Assembly (NCBI RefSeq): GCF_900102685.1
Contig: NZ_FMZA01000017.1
Coordinates: 1 to 64,000, forward strand
Reading direction: 5' to 3'
Source of the DNA: Melghirimyces thermohalophilus
GTDB taxonomy: Bacteria; Bacillota; Bacilli; Thermoactinomycetales; DSM-45169
Length of the DNA stretch: 64,000 nucleotides
Part shown: positions 51,449 through 61,366 of the stretch, piece by piece
How the letters are laid out: each line of letters begins with the position of its first letter
Position numbering within the stretch: position 1 is the stretch's first letter
The notes under the pieces: model-generated
Seen by the model: only the letters and a program-made list of their open reading frames with translations
What the model was told of the DNA's origin: nothing
Databases searched by the model: none
Translations under genes and position numbers: made by a program

Positions 51449-53175
51449 TGATGCAACCGTGGTGGAAATGGCAAGGGGGAAAGCTCGTACTCTTGCAGCT
51501 GTCAACCCTTGTCTTCATTCAAAGCATATCCATCGTACTCTCGGCCAAGTGGCTGGCGGATGTGATCTCGGCGCTGTTTGACGGAGCTCCATTGTCCGCG
51601 CAGTGGGGGAAGCTCGGGTTGTTCCTCACCTTTTTTCTCCTCCGTCACGCGACAGGATCGCTGCAACAAAAGGTGGCTTACCGTTTCGCGGAAAAGGCGG
51701 GGACTCATACGCGGAGGCGCCTGATGGAGCGGCTGTTCCACTCGGGACCGGGGTTGGTGCAAAGGGAGGGGACCGGCAGACTGGTGACCCTGGCCTTGGA
51801 AGGCATATTTCAATTTCGCAAGTACGTGGAACTGTTTTTGCCGCGTATGATCGGAACTGCAATCACGCCGGCGGTTCTGCTCCTGTACATTTTCATGTTG
51901 GATACAGCATCCGGTGTGATCTTGGTGGTGACCATGCCGATTTTGATCGTGTTTCTCATTTTGATCGGCTGGGCCGCGCGAAAACAGACGGAAGCGCAGT
52001 TGGCATCCTACCGGAGGCTATCGAACCACTTCGTCGACTCCCTCCGAGGGTTGGAGACACTGAAGTTTCTCGGTCAAAGCCGTGCGCACGGTGGCACGAT
52101 CGGTGCGGTGAGTGATCAGTACCGGACAGCGACAATGCGAACACTGCGCATCGCCTTCTTATCCTCCTTTGCCCTCGACTTTTTCACGATGCTATCGGTA
52201 GCCTCGGTGGCGGTCAGCTTGGGATTGCGCTTGATCGAAGGGCAGTTGGATCTGGTGACTGGGCTCACCGTACTGATTTTGGCTCCGGAATTTTTCCTGC
52301 CTGTGCGCATGGTCGGAGCGGATTATCATGCGACCCTCAATGGGAAAGAGGCCGGAGAGGCGATTCAATCGATTGTCCAGCGAGAGGGAGAGAACAGGGC
52401 TTCGACAACAAAGTTGCCGCCCGTTACCTGGGGGGAACAGAGTTCGCTGCGCTTACATGCGGTAGGAGTTCAAAATGAACCGGACGCTCCCCCTTCGTTG
52501 GAGGATGTATCGCTCGACATTCAGGGATTCGGTAAGGTCGGAATTATCGGGGAGAGCGGCGCTGGGAAATCGACATTGATCGATGTGCTGGCCGGCTTTC
52601 GCTCGCCTACATCCGGAAAAATCAAGCTGGACGGGATGGAGCTGGAGTCGCTGGTGGATGAGACCTGGCGGAAGCAAACGACCTATATACCGCAGCACCC
52701 TTATCTGTTCAACCAGTCTCTCGCCGACAACATCCGTTTTTATCGACCGGACGCGTCGCGGGAAGAAGTGAAACAAGCGGTCGATGCGGTCGGATTGAGC
52801 TCGACCGTTGAAGGGTTGCCGAGAGGCTTGGATGAGTGGATCGGTCACGGCGGACACCAGCTGAGCGGTGGGCAAGAGCAGCGGGTGGCCCTCGCCCGCG
52901 CATTGCTGGGCGCGCGCTCGGTGTTGTTGTTGGACGAACCGACGGCCCATTTAGATGTGGAGACCGAGTACGAATTGAAAGAAATCATGCTTCGTCTGTT
53001 CGAGAACAAACGGGTCTTCTTAGCGACACACCGATTACACTGGATGCCTCACATGGATCAAATCATCGTGCTGGATAAAGGCCGGGTGGTGGAAGTGGGA
53101 ACCCATGAGCAATTGCTGGCGCAAGAGGGACGGTACAAGCAGATGATCATGGCACAAGGAGAAGAGATTCGATGA
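51448..53175 (+). CDS. cydD: Cysteine/glutathione ABC exporter CydD subunit
   Basis: CydDC is a heterodimeric ABC exporter needed to assemble cytochrome bd; it exports thiols and binds heme. The 575-residue protein has six membrane helices, then an ATPase with Walker A GESGAGKST, signature LSGGQEQR and Walker B VLLLDEPTAHLD. ATG 51448 overlaps the cydB stop by one base (TGATG). The stop overlaps cydC by four bases. Confidence 0.95.
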   Translation: MMQPWWKWQGGKLVLLQLSTLVFIQSISIVLSAKWLADVISALFDGAPLSAQWGKLGLFLTFFLLRHATGSLQQKVAYRFAEKAGTHTRRRLMERLFHSGPGLVQREGTGRLVTLALEGIFQFRKYVELFLPRMIGTAITPAVLLLYIFMLDTASGVILVVTMPILIVFLILIGWAARKQTEAQLASYRRLSNHFVDSLRGLETLKFLGQSRAHGGTIGAVSDQYRTATMRTLRIAFLSSFALDFFTMLSVASVAVSLGLRLIEGQLDLVTGLTVLILAPEFFLPVRMVGADYHATLNGKEAGEAIQSIVQREGENRASTTKLPPVTWGEQSSLRLHAVGVQNEPDAPPSLEDVSLDIQGFGKVGIIGESGAGKSTLIDVLAGFRSPTSGKIKLDGMELESLVDETWRKQTTYIPQHPYLFNQSLADNIRFYRPDASREEVKQAVDAVGLSSTVEGLPRGLDEWIGHGGHQLSGGQEQRVALARALLGARSVLLLDEPTAHLDVETEYELKEIMLRLFENKRVFLATHRLHWMPHMDQIIVLDKGRVVEVGTHEQLLAQEGRYKQMIMAQGEEIR

Positions 53176-54914
53176 AATGGGTAGCGTGGATGCGCGGCGA
53201 TCTCTGGACCTATCGATGGCGTCTGTTATCGATTGTCATCCTGAGCGTGTTGACCGCGGGATGTGCCAGTGCCCTCCTGTTCACGTCGGGTTACCTCATT
53301 TCAAGAGCGGCGCTGCGTCCGGAGAATATATTGATGGTCTATGTGCCGATCGTGTTGGTGCGAACCTTTGGTATCGGTCGGGCGGTCTTGCACTATGCGG
53401 AACGATTGGTGGGGCATGACCTCGTCTTGCGCATCCTGGCGAAGATGCGCGTACAACTTTACCGTGTGTTGGAACCGCAGGCGCTCTGGATTCGATCCCG
53501 CTACCGTACAGGGGATGTTCTCAGCACACTGGCGGAAGATGTGGAACAGCTGCAGGATGTTTACGTACGGATCGTCTTTCCCACCGTGACTGCCGTGGTC
53601 ATCTATCTCTTCTGTGTCGCGGCGCTCGGGTGGTTTGATCTGCCCTTCGCCCTCCTGATGGCGTTGTACCTGTCGATCCTTGTTTTTATCCTGCCTGGGT
53701 TGTCGCTGTGGGTGACCTACAGGAGACAACGGCGAATGAAGCGCGGTCGAAACGAGCTGTATCGACGATTGACGGATGCGGTCTCCGGTGTGAGCGACTG
53801 GTTGATCAGCGGTCGTGCGCCCGCTTTCATTTGCGCCTATGAAGCGGCGGAAGCGAGGGTAGCGTCTTTGGAGAGGGCTTTGCGCCGCTGGGAGCGTGTT
53901 CGAACGCTGGTGGCGCAAAGTGTGGCCGGGGTGGCGGTCATCTTGATGGTCTATTGGGCGGGACAACAATCGGCTGCCGGCGAGCTGGCCCCAACATGGA
54001 TCGCCGCTTTCGCTCTCACGGTTTTTCCACTGATGGACGTTTTCCTCCCCCTATCGGAGGCGTTAGAAAAAATCCCCCAATATGAGGATTCCCTGGACCG
54101 GATCCAGCGGATGGAATTTTCCGAGGCACCCTCCGCCCCTCCCCAAGGAAGGGTGTCGCAATCGGTGTTGGAACGTGCGGAAAAGCGGGCGGCGATTCGA
54201 CTGCAAGAGGTCTCGTACCGGTATGGAAATACGGATCGATGGAGCGTCGATCAGGTTTTCCTCGATATTCCACAAGGGAAGAAGGTCGCCATCATCGGGC
54301 GTAGCGGGGCGGGGAAGTCCACTCTGTTGAAGCTGTTACAAGGCCTTCTCATTCCGGAGAGAGGCCGCGTCACCATCAACGGAGTGGAGGCGGATCGATT
54401 CAGTGATGACATATCCCGCGTGATTTCCGTACTGAATCAACGCCCTCACTTGTTCGATACTAGCGTGGCCAACAACATTCGCCTCGGACAGCCGGATGCA
54501 TCCAATGAAGCGATTCATCGAGTGGCAAAGCAGGTGAAGTTGGACCGGTTGATCGAATCACTGCCTTCCGGCTACGATACGCCGATGCTGGAGATGGGTG
54601 CCCGTTTCTCCGGAGGCGAGCGGCAGCGGATCGCCTTGGCACGCATCCTGCTTCAACGAACGCCTGTCATCCTGTTAGACGAACCGACCGTCGGACTCGA
54701 TCCCCGGACCGAGCGCGATTTGTTGCGAACCATCTTTCAGGAGACCGAAGGGAAGACGATCATTTGGGTCACGCACCACCTGGTCGGTGTCGAGCAGATG
54801 GATGAGGTGGTCATGCTCGAAGAGGGGCGAGTAGCCATGCGCGGTTCCCATGCTCAGCTGATCGAAGAAAGCCCGCGTTATCGAAAACTTCACCGGTTGG
54901 ATCGCCCGGTGTAA
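53172..54914 (+). CDS. cydC: Cysteine/glutathione ABC exporter CydC subunit
   Basis: The second half of the CydDC exporter has 580 residues. It has six N-terminal helices including TSGYLISRAALRPE, then Walker A GRSGAGKST, signature FSGGERQR and Walker B VILLDEPTVGLD. Its start is coupled to cydD (ATGA). It ends the cydABCD operon at a strong terminator. Confidence 0.95.
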   Translation: MKWVAWMRGDLWTYRWRLLSIVILSVLTAGCASALLFTSGYLISRAALRPENILMVYVPIVLVRTFGIGRAVLHYAERLVGHDLVLRILAKMRVQLYRVLEPQALWIRSRYRTGDVLSTLAEDVEQLQDVYVRIVFPTVTAVVIYLFCVAALGWFDLPFALLMALYLSILVFILPGLSLWVTYRRQRRMKRGRNELYRRLTDAVSGVSDWLISGRAPAFICAYEAAEARVASLERALRRWERVRTLVAQSVAGVAVILMVYWAGQQSAAGELAPTWIAAFALTVFPLMDVFLPLSEALEKIPQYEDSLDRIQRMEFSEAPSAPPQGRVSQSVLERAEKRAAIRLQEVSYRYGNTDRWSVDQVFLDIPQGKKVAIIGRSGAGKSTLLKLLQGLLIPERGRVTINGVEADRFSDDISRVISVLNQRPHLFDTSVANNIRLGQPDASNEAIHRVAKQVKLDRLIESLPSGYDTPMLEMGARFSGGERQRIALARILLQRTPVILLDEPTVGLDPRTERDLLRTIFQETEGKTIIWVTHHLVGVEQMDEVVMLEEGRVAMRGSHAQLIEESPRYRKLHRLDRPV

Positions 54915-54938
54915 ACGTGTATAGCTCTCTCATACAAG

Positions 54939-54990
54939 AAAACTCCTTTGTCTCCCTGGCATAGGCTACCGGGAGGCAAAGGAGTTTTTT
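54939..54990. terminator. Terminator of cydABCD (bidirectional)
   Basis: AACTCCTTTGtCTCCC...GGGAGgCAAAGGAGTT stem of about 15 pairs followed by TTTTTT. It can also serve the minus-strand gene ending at 54998. Confidence 0.88.
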
Positions 54991-54997
54991 ACTCGGA

Positions 54998-55414
54998 TTA
55001 AAACCGGTAGGGAAAGAGCATCAACACAATGATCAGAAACATGCAGATCGAAGTGAGAATGGCGTGCACACGGACCTTCCGCAGCCACGAATGAAACGGG
55101 AACTTTTGAGGGGACTTACGATATCTCCGAAGATAGGCACCGAACATGCCCCCAAACGCGCCGATCAGGGTGAACGTGATCAACACCAGAGTGATCCATA
55201 GAGAAGAATAATTTCCGTTGAAATACAAGTGCCCGCCGCTGAACAGCTGAAGCACGAGCACCCATTGGGTGATAAAATTCATCCAATACATCACATATAA
55301 GATCGGTCGCTGCTCCAAGACCGATCGTCGCAGAAAAAAGGGCAACAGGAGATAAAACCCCATTCCGATCGCCCCTAATACGTGAAAGAACAACATAATC
55401 TGGTTCAACAGCAT
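54998..55414 (-). CDS. Unknown small membrane protein between cyd and nar
   Basis: I do not assign a named family. The 138-residue protein has four predicted membrane helices (MLFFHVLGAIGMGFYLLLPF, YWMNFITQWVLVLQLFSGG, LWITLVLITFTLIGAFGGMFG, AILTSICMFLIIVLMLF). A His in the first helix (FFHVLGAIGMG) recalls heme-binding or DUF2269-type membrane proteins. It lies divergent from the hemerythrin-nar operon and convergent with cydC, which suggests a link with respiration, but this is inference. ATG 55414 has GGGAGG only three bases away; TTG 55408 has better spacing. Confidence 0.75.
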   Translation of the reverse strand: MLLNQIMLFFHVLGAIGMGFYLLLPFFLRRSVLEQRPILYVMYWMNFITQWVLVLQLFSGGHLYFNGNYSSLWITLVLITFTLIGAFGGMFGAYLRRYRKSPQKFPFHSWLRKVRVHAILTSICMFLIIVLMLFPYRF

Positions 55415-55718
55415 GATCCTCCCTTACGTTCTTCCCCTCCCATGCTTCACTCTACCATTTTTGAAGGCCCCTAGTGTGTATTAGGTCACATTCTTTATGG
55501 AAATTGAACGAACAGACTCGATTGCTATGATGGGGTCCTCGCTCCTTTAAAGTAAACAGGTTAAAGATCCGTAAAATTCATTTTAAAAAATGGCCCTCGT
55601 ACCATGATGTTAAAAATGGATTCGGAATGAAAAGGTTTTTATGGAGTTGTAGTGCCTTTCCGAGGTATGTATACCATTTTTTGTTATGGAGACGCTATTC
55701 ACAAAAAGGGGTGTTACG
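55415..55718. other. Regulatory gap before the hemerythrin-nar operon
   Basis: No gene. It holds an FNR-like site (55475-55490), a promoter-like TTGAAC-16-TATGAT (55504-55531), and a second promoter-like TTGTAG-17-TATACC (55647-55675). The second includes a GGTAT-GT-ATACC palindrome. Confidence 0.6.
55475..55490 (+). promoter_or_regulatory. FNR-like site upstream of hemerythrin-narGHJI
   Basis: TGTGTATTAGGTCACA matches TGTGA-N6-TCACA with one mismatch. From the TATGAT at 55526-55531 (start near 55538) its centre is at -55.5, not the class II position. Confidence 0.55.
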
Positions 55719-56129
55719 ATGTCAGGTCCTTCCTTGGAACGGGAACATTCCCATCGTTCCATTCATAACGGTGCCTTTCGCGAGGCGCGAAGTCTGACTG
55801 ACTTATTGCGAAGGTTGCATGGAGAACGGCGAACAGAAGAGGTTCATGAAGTGGCCGATGCGCTGATCGAGCACTGGGAAAAGCGAATTCTCGCTCATGC
55901 CCAGGCGGAGGAGGAAGGGTTGTTCCCCAAAAAGGTGGAGCGGAATCCGGAACTGGCACCCGTCGTCCATATGATGAAACGGGATCACGATCTCATGCGC
56001 CAGTTGCTGGATGAGATCAAAGTGAAGTGGAAACAGAGCGGAGTTAATTATGAGGTTTTTGCCCGTTTTGAAGCGCTGTTGTTGATCAATCGCATCCACA
56101 GCCGCCAAGAGGAACGAGATTTGTTATAA
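55719..56129 (+). CDS. Hemerythrin-like protein upstream of narG
   Basis: The 136-residue protein is a single hemerythrin-like four-helix bundle. Candidate di-iron ligands are in RSIHNGAFREA, HWEKRILAHAQAEEEGLFP, KRDHDLMRQLL and INRIHSRQEERDLL. In nitrate-reducing Bacilli such proteins occur near nar operons and may sense or bind NO or oxygen. ATG 55719 follows AAAGGGGTG; an earlier in-frame ATG at 55686 lacks a site. It is 19 bases before narG, so the two are co-transcribed. Confidence 0.88.
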   Translation: MSGPSLEREHSHRSIHNGAFREARSLTDLLRRLHGERRTEEVHEVADALIEHWEKRILAHAQAEEEGLFPKKVERNPELAPVVHMMKRDHDLMRQLLDEIKVKWKQSGVNYEVFARFEALLLINRIHSRQEERDLL

Positions 56130-56148
56130 CACCCGAAAGGTGATGTCC

Positions 56149-59100
56149 ATGAACAGGAAAGTGGCTCCGTTGTTAAAAAAACTCCGTTACTTCGGGCAAT
56201 CGGAAAAAAATGCGCCCCACTCCGAGGTGTCCCCCTACGGGCGGGAGTCGGAAAAGGTGTATCGGCGCCGTTGGCAACACGATAAAGTGGTCCGCACCAC
56301 CCACGGAGTCAATTGTACCGGATCCTGCAGTTGGAAGGTGCATGTGAAAGACGGCATTATCGCCTGGGAGTCCCAGCAGACGGATTATCCATCTACAGGT
56401 CCGGGCCTGCCCGAATACGAGCCGCGGGGCTGTCCGAGGGGAGCATCGTTTTCCTGGTATACATACAGTCCGCTCCGCATCCGTTATCCCTATGTGAGGG
56501 GAGCGTTACTCCGGATGTGGAGGGATGCTCTGAAGAGGACGGGCGAACCGGTCGCGGCCTGGAAATCGATCGTCGAGGATCCGGAAAACAGCAAACGGTA
56601 TAAGTCCGCCCGGGGAAAGGGGGGCTTTGTGCGTGCCGATTGGGAGGAGATCAATCAGCTGATTGCCGCCTCGATGATCCATACGATTCAGCAGTACGGG
56701 CCTGATCGCATTTTCGGATTTTCGCCGATTCCCGCGATGTCTATGGTCAGCTATGCCGGCGGGGCTCGGTTTCTCAATCTGGTCGGTGGATCGATGTTGA
56801 GTTTCTATGACTGGTATGCCGACCTTCCTCCGGCATCCCCGCAAATATGGGGGGAACAGACAGATGTGCCGGAGAGTTCGGACTGGTTTAACTCCGGTTA
56901 CCTGCTGGTGTGGGGCTCCAATCTGCCCCAGACGCGGACGCCCGATGCCCACTTCTATGTGGAAGCCCGCTACCGAGGCACCAAAGTGGTGACCGTCAGC
57001 CCCGACTACGCGGACTTTGTCAAGTTTGCCGATCAATGGTTGGCGGTTCAGCCGGGGATGGACGGTGCCCTAGCGATGGCGATGACCCACGTTATCTTAA
57101 AGGAATTTTATGTGGATCAGCCGACCGATTACTTTACGGATTACGTGAAGAAGTTTACCGACCTTCCCTTTCTGATTCTGTTGAAGGGAGAGGGAAATGA
57201 CTTCTTCGTCGCGGATCGCTTCCTGCGGGCGAGCGATTTAGGGATGTCTTCGCAGCATTCGGAGTGGAAAACGGTGATGTGGGATCAAAGGACGGATCGC
57301 ATGAAAGTACCCAACGGGACGATCGGTCACCGCTGGGAACAGGATGGAAACTGGAATCTGCACTTGGATGACGCGAGCGGCGAGGGGGAAATCGATCCTG
57401 CGCTCACCTTGTTGGGTCGAGAGGATGAGGTCGTTACGTTGAAGATCCCTCATTTTGAACCGGAGGGTAAAACCGTATTGTATCGAGGGGTACCGGTCAA
57501 AGCCATTCAGCGAAACGGAAAAACCCAGTACATCACCACGGTATTTGATCTTTTGCTCGCTAAAACAGGGGTTTCCCGGGGACTGCCCGGTGATGATCCC
57601 GCCGATTATGATGATCCGAAACCGTATACCCCGGCCTGGCAGGAGAAGCTGACGGGCATCGATCGCGAAACGGCGGCGCAAATCGCCCGGGAGTTTGCAC
57701 AGAACGCCGTCGACTCCGAGGGACGATCCATGATCGTGATGGGCTCCGGTATCAATCACTGGTACCATTCCGACGCGATCTACCGAACGATCCTCAACCT
57801 GGTGCTGCTGACAGGATCGCAAGGGGTGAACGGAGGAGGATGGGCCCATTACGTCGGTCAGGAGAAGGTTCGGCCGCTGGAAGGCTGGCAAACCATCGCG
57901 ATGGCTCGGGACTGGGGTGGACCGCCTCGGCTGATGAACGGAACCTCGTTTTTCTATTTTGCGACGGAGCAGTGGCGTTACGAAGACCAAGGGATGGGTG
58001 ATCAGGTGTCGCCCTTGATGGAGCAGCCGAGGTATCAGCATGGGGGGGATTACAACTACCTGGCCACTCGTCTCGGATGGCTTCCGTCTTACCCGCAATT
58101 TACGGAGAATCCGATTCACTTTTATAAGAAATCCGGTGCAAAGAACGATGATGAAGCCATTCAGTATGTGGTTGACCGGATTAAAAATAAGGAACTTCAG
58201 TTTGCGGTGAAAAACCCGTCCCACTCAAAAAATTTTCCGCGGGTGATGTTTGTATGGCGGGCCAACCTGATCGGCAGCTCCGCCAAGGGTCATGAATACT
58301 TTCTCAAGCACCTGTTGGGGACCCATCACGCCAACATGGATGATCCTAGTTCCGATCTCACCACACAGGAGATCGATTGGGGTGGGGAGGCACCGGAAGG
58401 CAAGCTGGATCTGATGATCCATGTGGATTTTCGCATGAATGGCACCGGTCTCTATTCCGATCTGGTGCTGCCGGCAGCGACCTGGTATGAAAAATACGAC
58501 CTGAGCAGCACTGACATGCATCCCTTCGTCCATCCCTTTAACCCGGCGATCGCGCCGCCGTGGGAATCCCGGTCCGACTGGGATTTCTTCAAAAAACTAG
58601 CGCACACTTTTTCCAAGTTGGCGGAAAAGCATTTTCCGGAGATGGTGAAAGATGTGGTGGCGTCCCCTCTGTTGCACGATTCGCGGGACGAGATCGCCCA
58701 ACCCTACGGACGGGTTCAAGATTGGGAAAAGGACGGCAGCGAACCGGTGCCGGGCGTCAACTTTCCCCGTCTGCACGTCGTGGAGCGGGATTACCGCAAG
58801 GTGTATGACAAATTTATCGCCCTGGGACCGATGGTCAAGGAGCAGATCGGAGCGAAAGGTTTAGGGTGGAACGCGAAGGAAGAGTACGATCGTTTGAAGG
58901 AGTTGATCGGAAGAGCGTCGGAGACCGAAGAGTACCGAGATTGCCCCAGCCTGTACACCGATCGCAATGCGGCGGAGGCGATCCTGTCCCTGTCCAGTAG
59001 CACCAACGGTTCTTTGGCGATGAAAGCGTGGGAGGAAGCGGAGCGAAAGACGGGACAGAAGCTGAAGGACCTGGTGGAAGAGCGGTCGGAGGAGCACATC

Positions 59101-59832
59101 ACCTTTCAGGAGATCACCTCCCAACCGAGACAGGTGCTGTCCACTCCCGTCTACAGCGGGACAGAGACGGGAAATCGTCGTTACTCCCCCTTCACCACCA
59201 ATGTGGAGCGTCTCATCCCCTGGCGGACGCTGACCGGTCGGCAACAGTTCTACCTGGACCATGAATTGATGTTGGAGTTCGGGGAGGAGTTGCCCACCTT
59301 CCGGGCGCCATTGCGCAAAGCAGCTTTCTATAAGGGGGATCGTCGCCCCGATGTAAAGAGGAAGGAGATCGCACTCCGTTATTTGACGCCGCACTACAAA
59401 TGGTCGTATCACAGCACCTACTGGGATACCCTGCCGATGTTGACCCTGTTCCGGGGAGGGCCCCACGTCTGGTTGAACAACGAGGATGCGGCGGAGGTAG
59501 GGATCGCGGATAACGACTGGTTGGAGATGTACAACCGCAACGGGGTGGTCGTCGCTCGGGCGGTCGTCAGCCACCGGCTGCCTCGGGGGGTCGTGTTCAT
59601 GTATCACGTCCAGGACCGCTACATCTATGTTCCCGGATCGACCATCAGCAAGCAACGCGGGGGAACCTTTAACAGCCCGACCCGAATTCACGTCAAACCG
59701 ACGCAGATGATCGGCGGCTATGCCCAGTTGAGTTATGGGTTCAATTATTACGGACCGACGGGGAACCAACGGGACGAGCAGGTGATGATCCGCAGACTGA
59801 GCGAGCAGGAGGTGGACTGGCTTGAACATTAA
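56149..59832 (+). CDS. narG: Respiratory nitrate reductase alpha subunit (first copy)
   Basis: NarG reduces nitrate to nitrite at a molybdenum bis-MGD centre on the cytoplasmic side. The 1227 residues are normal for the family. FS0 cluster ligands are His52, Cys56, Cys60 and Cys95 ([12 protein letters not shown] and RGCPRG). The Mo-ligand region LVWGSNLPQTRTPDAHFY and the end region GGYAQLSYGFNYYGPTGNQRD are present. ATG 56149 follows GAAAGGTG; GTG 56140 and ATG 56143 are less well placed. It overlaps narH by 11 bases. A second narG begins at 63630. Confidence 0.97.
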   Translation: MNRKVAPLLKKLRYFGQSEKNAPHSEVSPYGRESEKVYRRRWQHDKVVRTTHGVNCTGSCSWKVHVKDGIIAWESQQTDYPSTGPGLPEYEPRGCPRGASFSWYTYSPLRIRYPYVRGALLRMWRDALKRTGEPVAAWKSIVEDPENSKRYKSARGKGGFVRADWEEINQLIAASMIHTIQQYGPDRIFGFSPIPAMSMVSYAGGARFLNLVGGSMLSFYDWYADLPPASPQIWGEQTDVPESSDWFNSGYLLVWGSNLPQTRTPDAHFYVEARYRGTKVVTVSPDYADFVKFADQWLAVQPGMDGALAMAMTHVILKEFYVDQPTDYFTDYVKKFTDLPFLILLKGEGNDFFVADRFLRASDLGMSSQHSEWKTVMWDQRTDRMKVPNGTIGHRWEQDGNWNLHLDDASGEGEIDPALTLLGREDEVVTLKIPHFEPEGKTVLYRGVPVKAIQRNGKTQYITTVFDLLLAKTGVSRGLPGDDPADYDDPKPYTPAWQEKLTGIDRETAAQIAREFAQNAVDSEGRSMIVMGSGINHWYHSDAIYRTILNLVLLTGSQGVNGGGWAHYVGQEKVRPLEGWQTIAMARDWGGPPRLMNGTSFFYFATEQWRYEDQGMGDQVSPLMEQPRYQHGGDYNYLATRLGWLPSYPQFTENPIHFYKKSGAKNDDEAIQYVVDRIKNKELQFAVKNPSHSKNFPRVMFVWRANLIGSSAKGHEYFLKHLLGTHHANMDDPSSDLTTQEIDWGGEAPEGKLDLMIHVDFRMNGTGLYSDLVLPAATWYEKYDLSSTDMHPFVHPFNPAIAPPWESRSDWDFFKKLAHTFSKLAEKHFPEMVKDVVASPLLHDSRDEIAQPYGRVQDWEKDGSEPVPGVNFPRLHVVERDYRKVYDKFIALGPMVKEQIGAKGLGWNAKEEYDRLKELIGRASETEEYRDCPSLYTDRNAAEAILSLSSSTNGSLAMKAWEEAERKTGQKLKDLVEERSEEHITFQEITSQPRQVLSTPVYSGTETGNRRYSPFTTNVERLIPWRTLTGRQQFYLDHELMLEFGEELPTFRAPLRKAAFYKGDRRPDVKRKEIALRYLTPHYKWSYHSTYWDTLPMLTLFRGGPHVWLNNEDAAEVGIADNDWLEMYNRNGVVVARAVVSHRLPRGVVFMYHVQDRYIYVPGSTISKQRGGTFNSPTRIHVKPTQMIGGYAQLSYGFNYYGPTGNQRDEQVMIRRLSEQEVDWLEH

Positions 59833-61366
59833 AGCGCAGTTCGGCATGGTGATGAACCTGGACAAGTGTATCGGCTGCCACACCTGCAGCGTCACCTGTA
59901 ATAACACTTGGACCAACCGCCCTGGAGCGGAGTACATGTGGTGGAACAATGTGGAGACCAAACCGGGGATCGGTTACCCCAAGGAGTGGGAAAACCAGGA
60001 CGAGCGCAAAGGCGGCTGGGTGTTGAAGGACGGGGAGTTGGAACTGCGGGCCGGCAAACGGACCAATAAGCTTTTAAACATCTTCTACAATCCCGATGTG
60101 ACGCCGATCGATGACTACTATGAACCGTGGACCTACGATTATGAGACGCTGATCGAGAGTCCGGAAAAACAGCACCAGCCCGTCGCCCGCCCCAAATCCC
60201 AGTTGACCGGCGACTATATGGAGATCGAGTGGGGGCCTAACTGGGAGGACGATTTAGCCGGTGTCCATGAAACGGGTTGGCGTGATCCCAATATGCGGGG
60301 ATTGGAGGAAGAAGTGAAATTCCAGTTTGAGCAGACGTTTATGATGTACCTGCCCCGTATCTGCGAGCATTGCATCAATCCTCCTTGCGTTGCTTCCTGT
60401 CCCTCGGGGGCGATCTATAAACGGGATGAAGACGGCATCGTCCTCGTCGATCAGGACGCTTGTCGGAGCTGGCGTTTCTGTATGACCGGCTGCCCATACA
60501 AAAAAGTGTACTTCAATTGGAGAACGCATAAAGCGGAAAAATGCACGTTCTGCTTTCCGAGGATCGAGGTGGGGCAACCGACTATCTGCTCGGAAACCTG
60601 CGTCGGTCGGCTTCGCTACATCGGGATCGTCTTCTACGATCTGGATAAGGTGGAAGAGGCGGCTTCAGTCACCGATGAAAAGGATCTGTATCAGGCTCAT
60701 CTGGATTTGTTTCTCGACCCCCACGATCCCAAAGTGGTGGAGGAGGCTCGTAAAGCTGGTTACGCCGACGATTGGATCGAGGCAGCCCAGCGTTCTCCTA
60801 TCTATAAATTGGCGGTGGAGCAAAAAATCGCGTTACCCCTCCATCCCGAGTATCGGACGATGCCGATGGTTTGGTACGTGCCTCCGCTCAGCCCGATTAT
60901 GGACTCCTTTGGCAACGGGGTCGATGGGATCCATCCCCAGATGATTTTTCCTGCCATCGATGATATGCGCATTCCCATCCAATACCTGGCCAACCTATTC
61001 ACCGCCGGGGATACCGAGGTGATCCGGTCGGTTCTGAAAAAGATGGTGGTGATGCGTAGTTACATGCGTTCGGTTCAATTGGGCCGCCAGCCGGATCAGA
61101 ATCTGTTGAAACAGATCGATATGACCGAGGAGACCCTGCGGGAGATGTATGAACTGGCGGCGATCGCCAAGTACTCCGATCGCTATGTGATTCCCTCTTC
61201 TCACCGGGAACATGCGGACAATATGTTTCTCGGTCAAGGCACGGCTGGATACGATTTTATGGAAGGCTGTTCCGATTGTGCGGTCAATCCGAATATGACC
61301 GATTCCTATCAGTTTGGAGAAGCGTATTGGGGGGATATCGGTGGACGAACATCAAACGATCTTTAA
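59822..61366 (+). CDS. narH: Respiratory nitrate reductase beta subunit
   Basis: NarH carries one [3Fe-4S] and three [4Fe-4S] clusters between NarI hemes and NarG. The 514 residues show Cys16, Cys19, Cys22 and Cys26 (CIGCHTCSVTC), then CEHCINPPCVASCP, CRSWRFCMTGCP (Trp in place of one Cys, marking the [3Fe-4S] cluster) and CTFCFPRIEVGQPTICSETC. The TTG start follows GGAGGTGG and overlaps narG. Its end overlaps narJ by 26 bases. Confidence 0.97.
   Translation: MNIKAQFGMVMNLDKCIGCHTCSVTCNNTWTNRPGAEYMWWNNVETKPGIGYPKEWENQDERKGGWVLKDGELELRAGKRTNKLLNIFYNPDVTPIDDYYEPWTYDYETLIESPEKQHQPVARPKSQLTGDYMEIEWGPNWEDDLAGVHETGWRDPNMRGLEEEVKFQFEQTFMMYLPRICEHCINPPCVASCPSGAIYKRDEDGIVLVDQDACRSWRFCMTGCPYKKVYFNWRTHKAEKCTFCFPRIEVGQPTICSETCVGRLRYIGIVFYDLDKVEEAASVTDEKDLYQAHLDLFLDPHDPKVVEEARKAGYADDWIEAAQRSPIYKLAVEQKIALPLHPEYRTMPMVWYVPPLSPIMDSFGNGVDGIHPQMIFPAIDDMRIPIQYLANLFTAGDTEVIRSVLKKMVVMRSYMRSVQLGRQPDQNLLKQIDMTEETLREMYELAAIAKYSDRYVIPSSHREHADNMFLGQGTAGYDFMEGCSDCAVNPNMTDSYQFGEAYWGDIGGRTSNDL

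Noticed and set aside
55686-55718. Earlier ATG start for the hemerythrin gene
   Set aside because: No ribosome binding site precedes it, while AAAGGGGTG precedes ATG 55719.
57238-59961. Two long minus-strand frames opposite narG
   Set aside because: Shadows of the narG reading frame; no motif or ribosome binding site.
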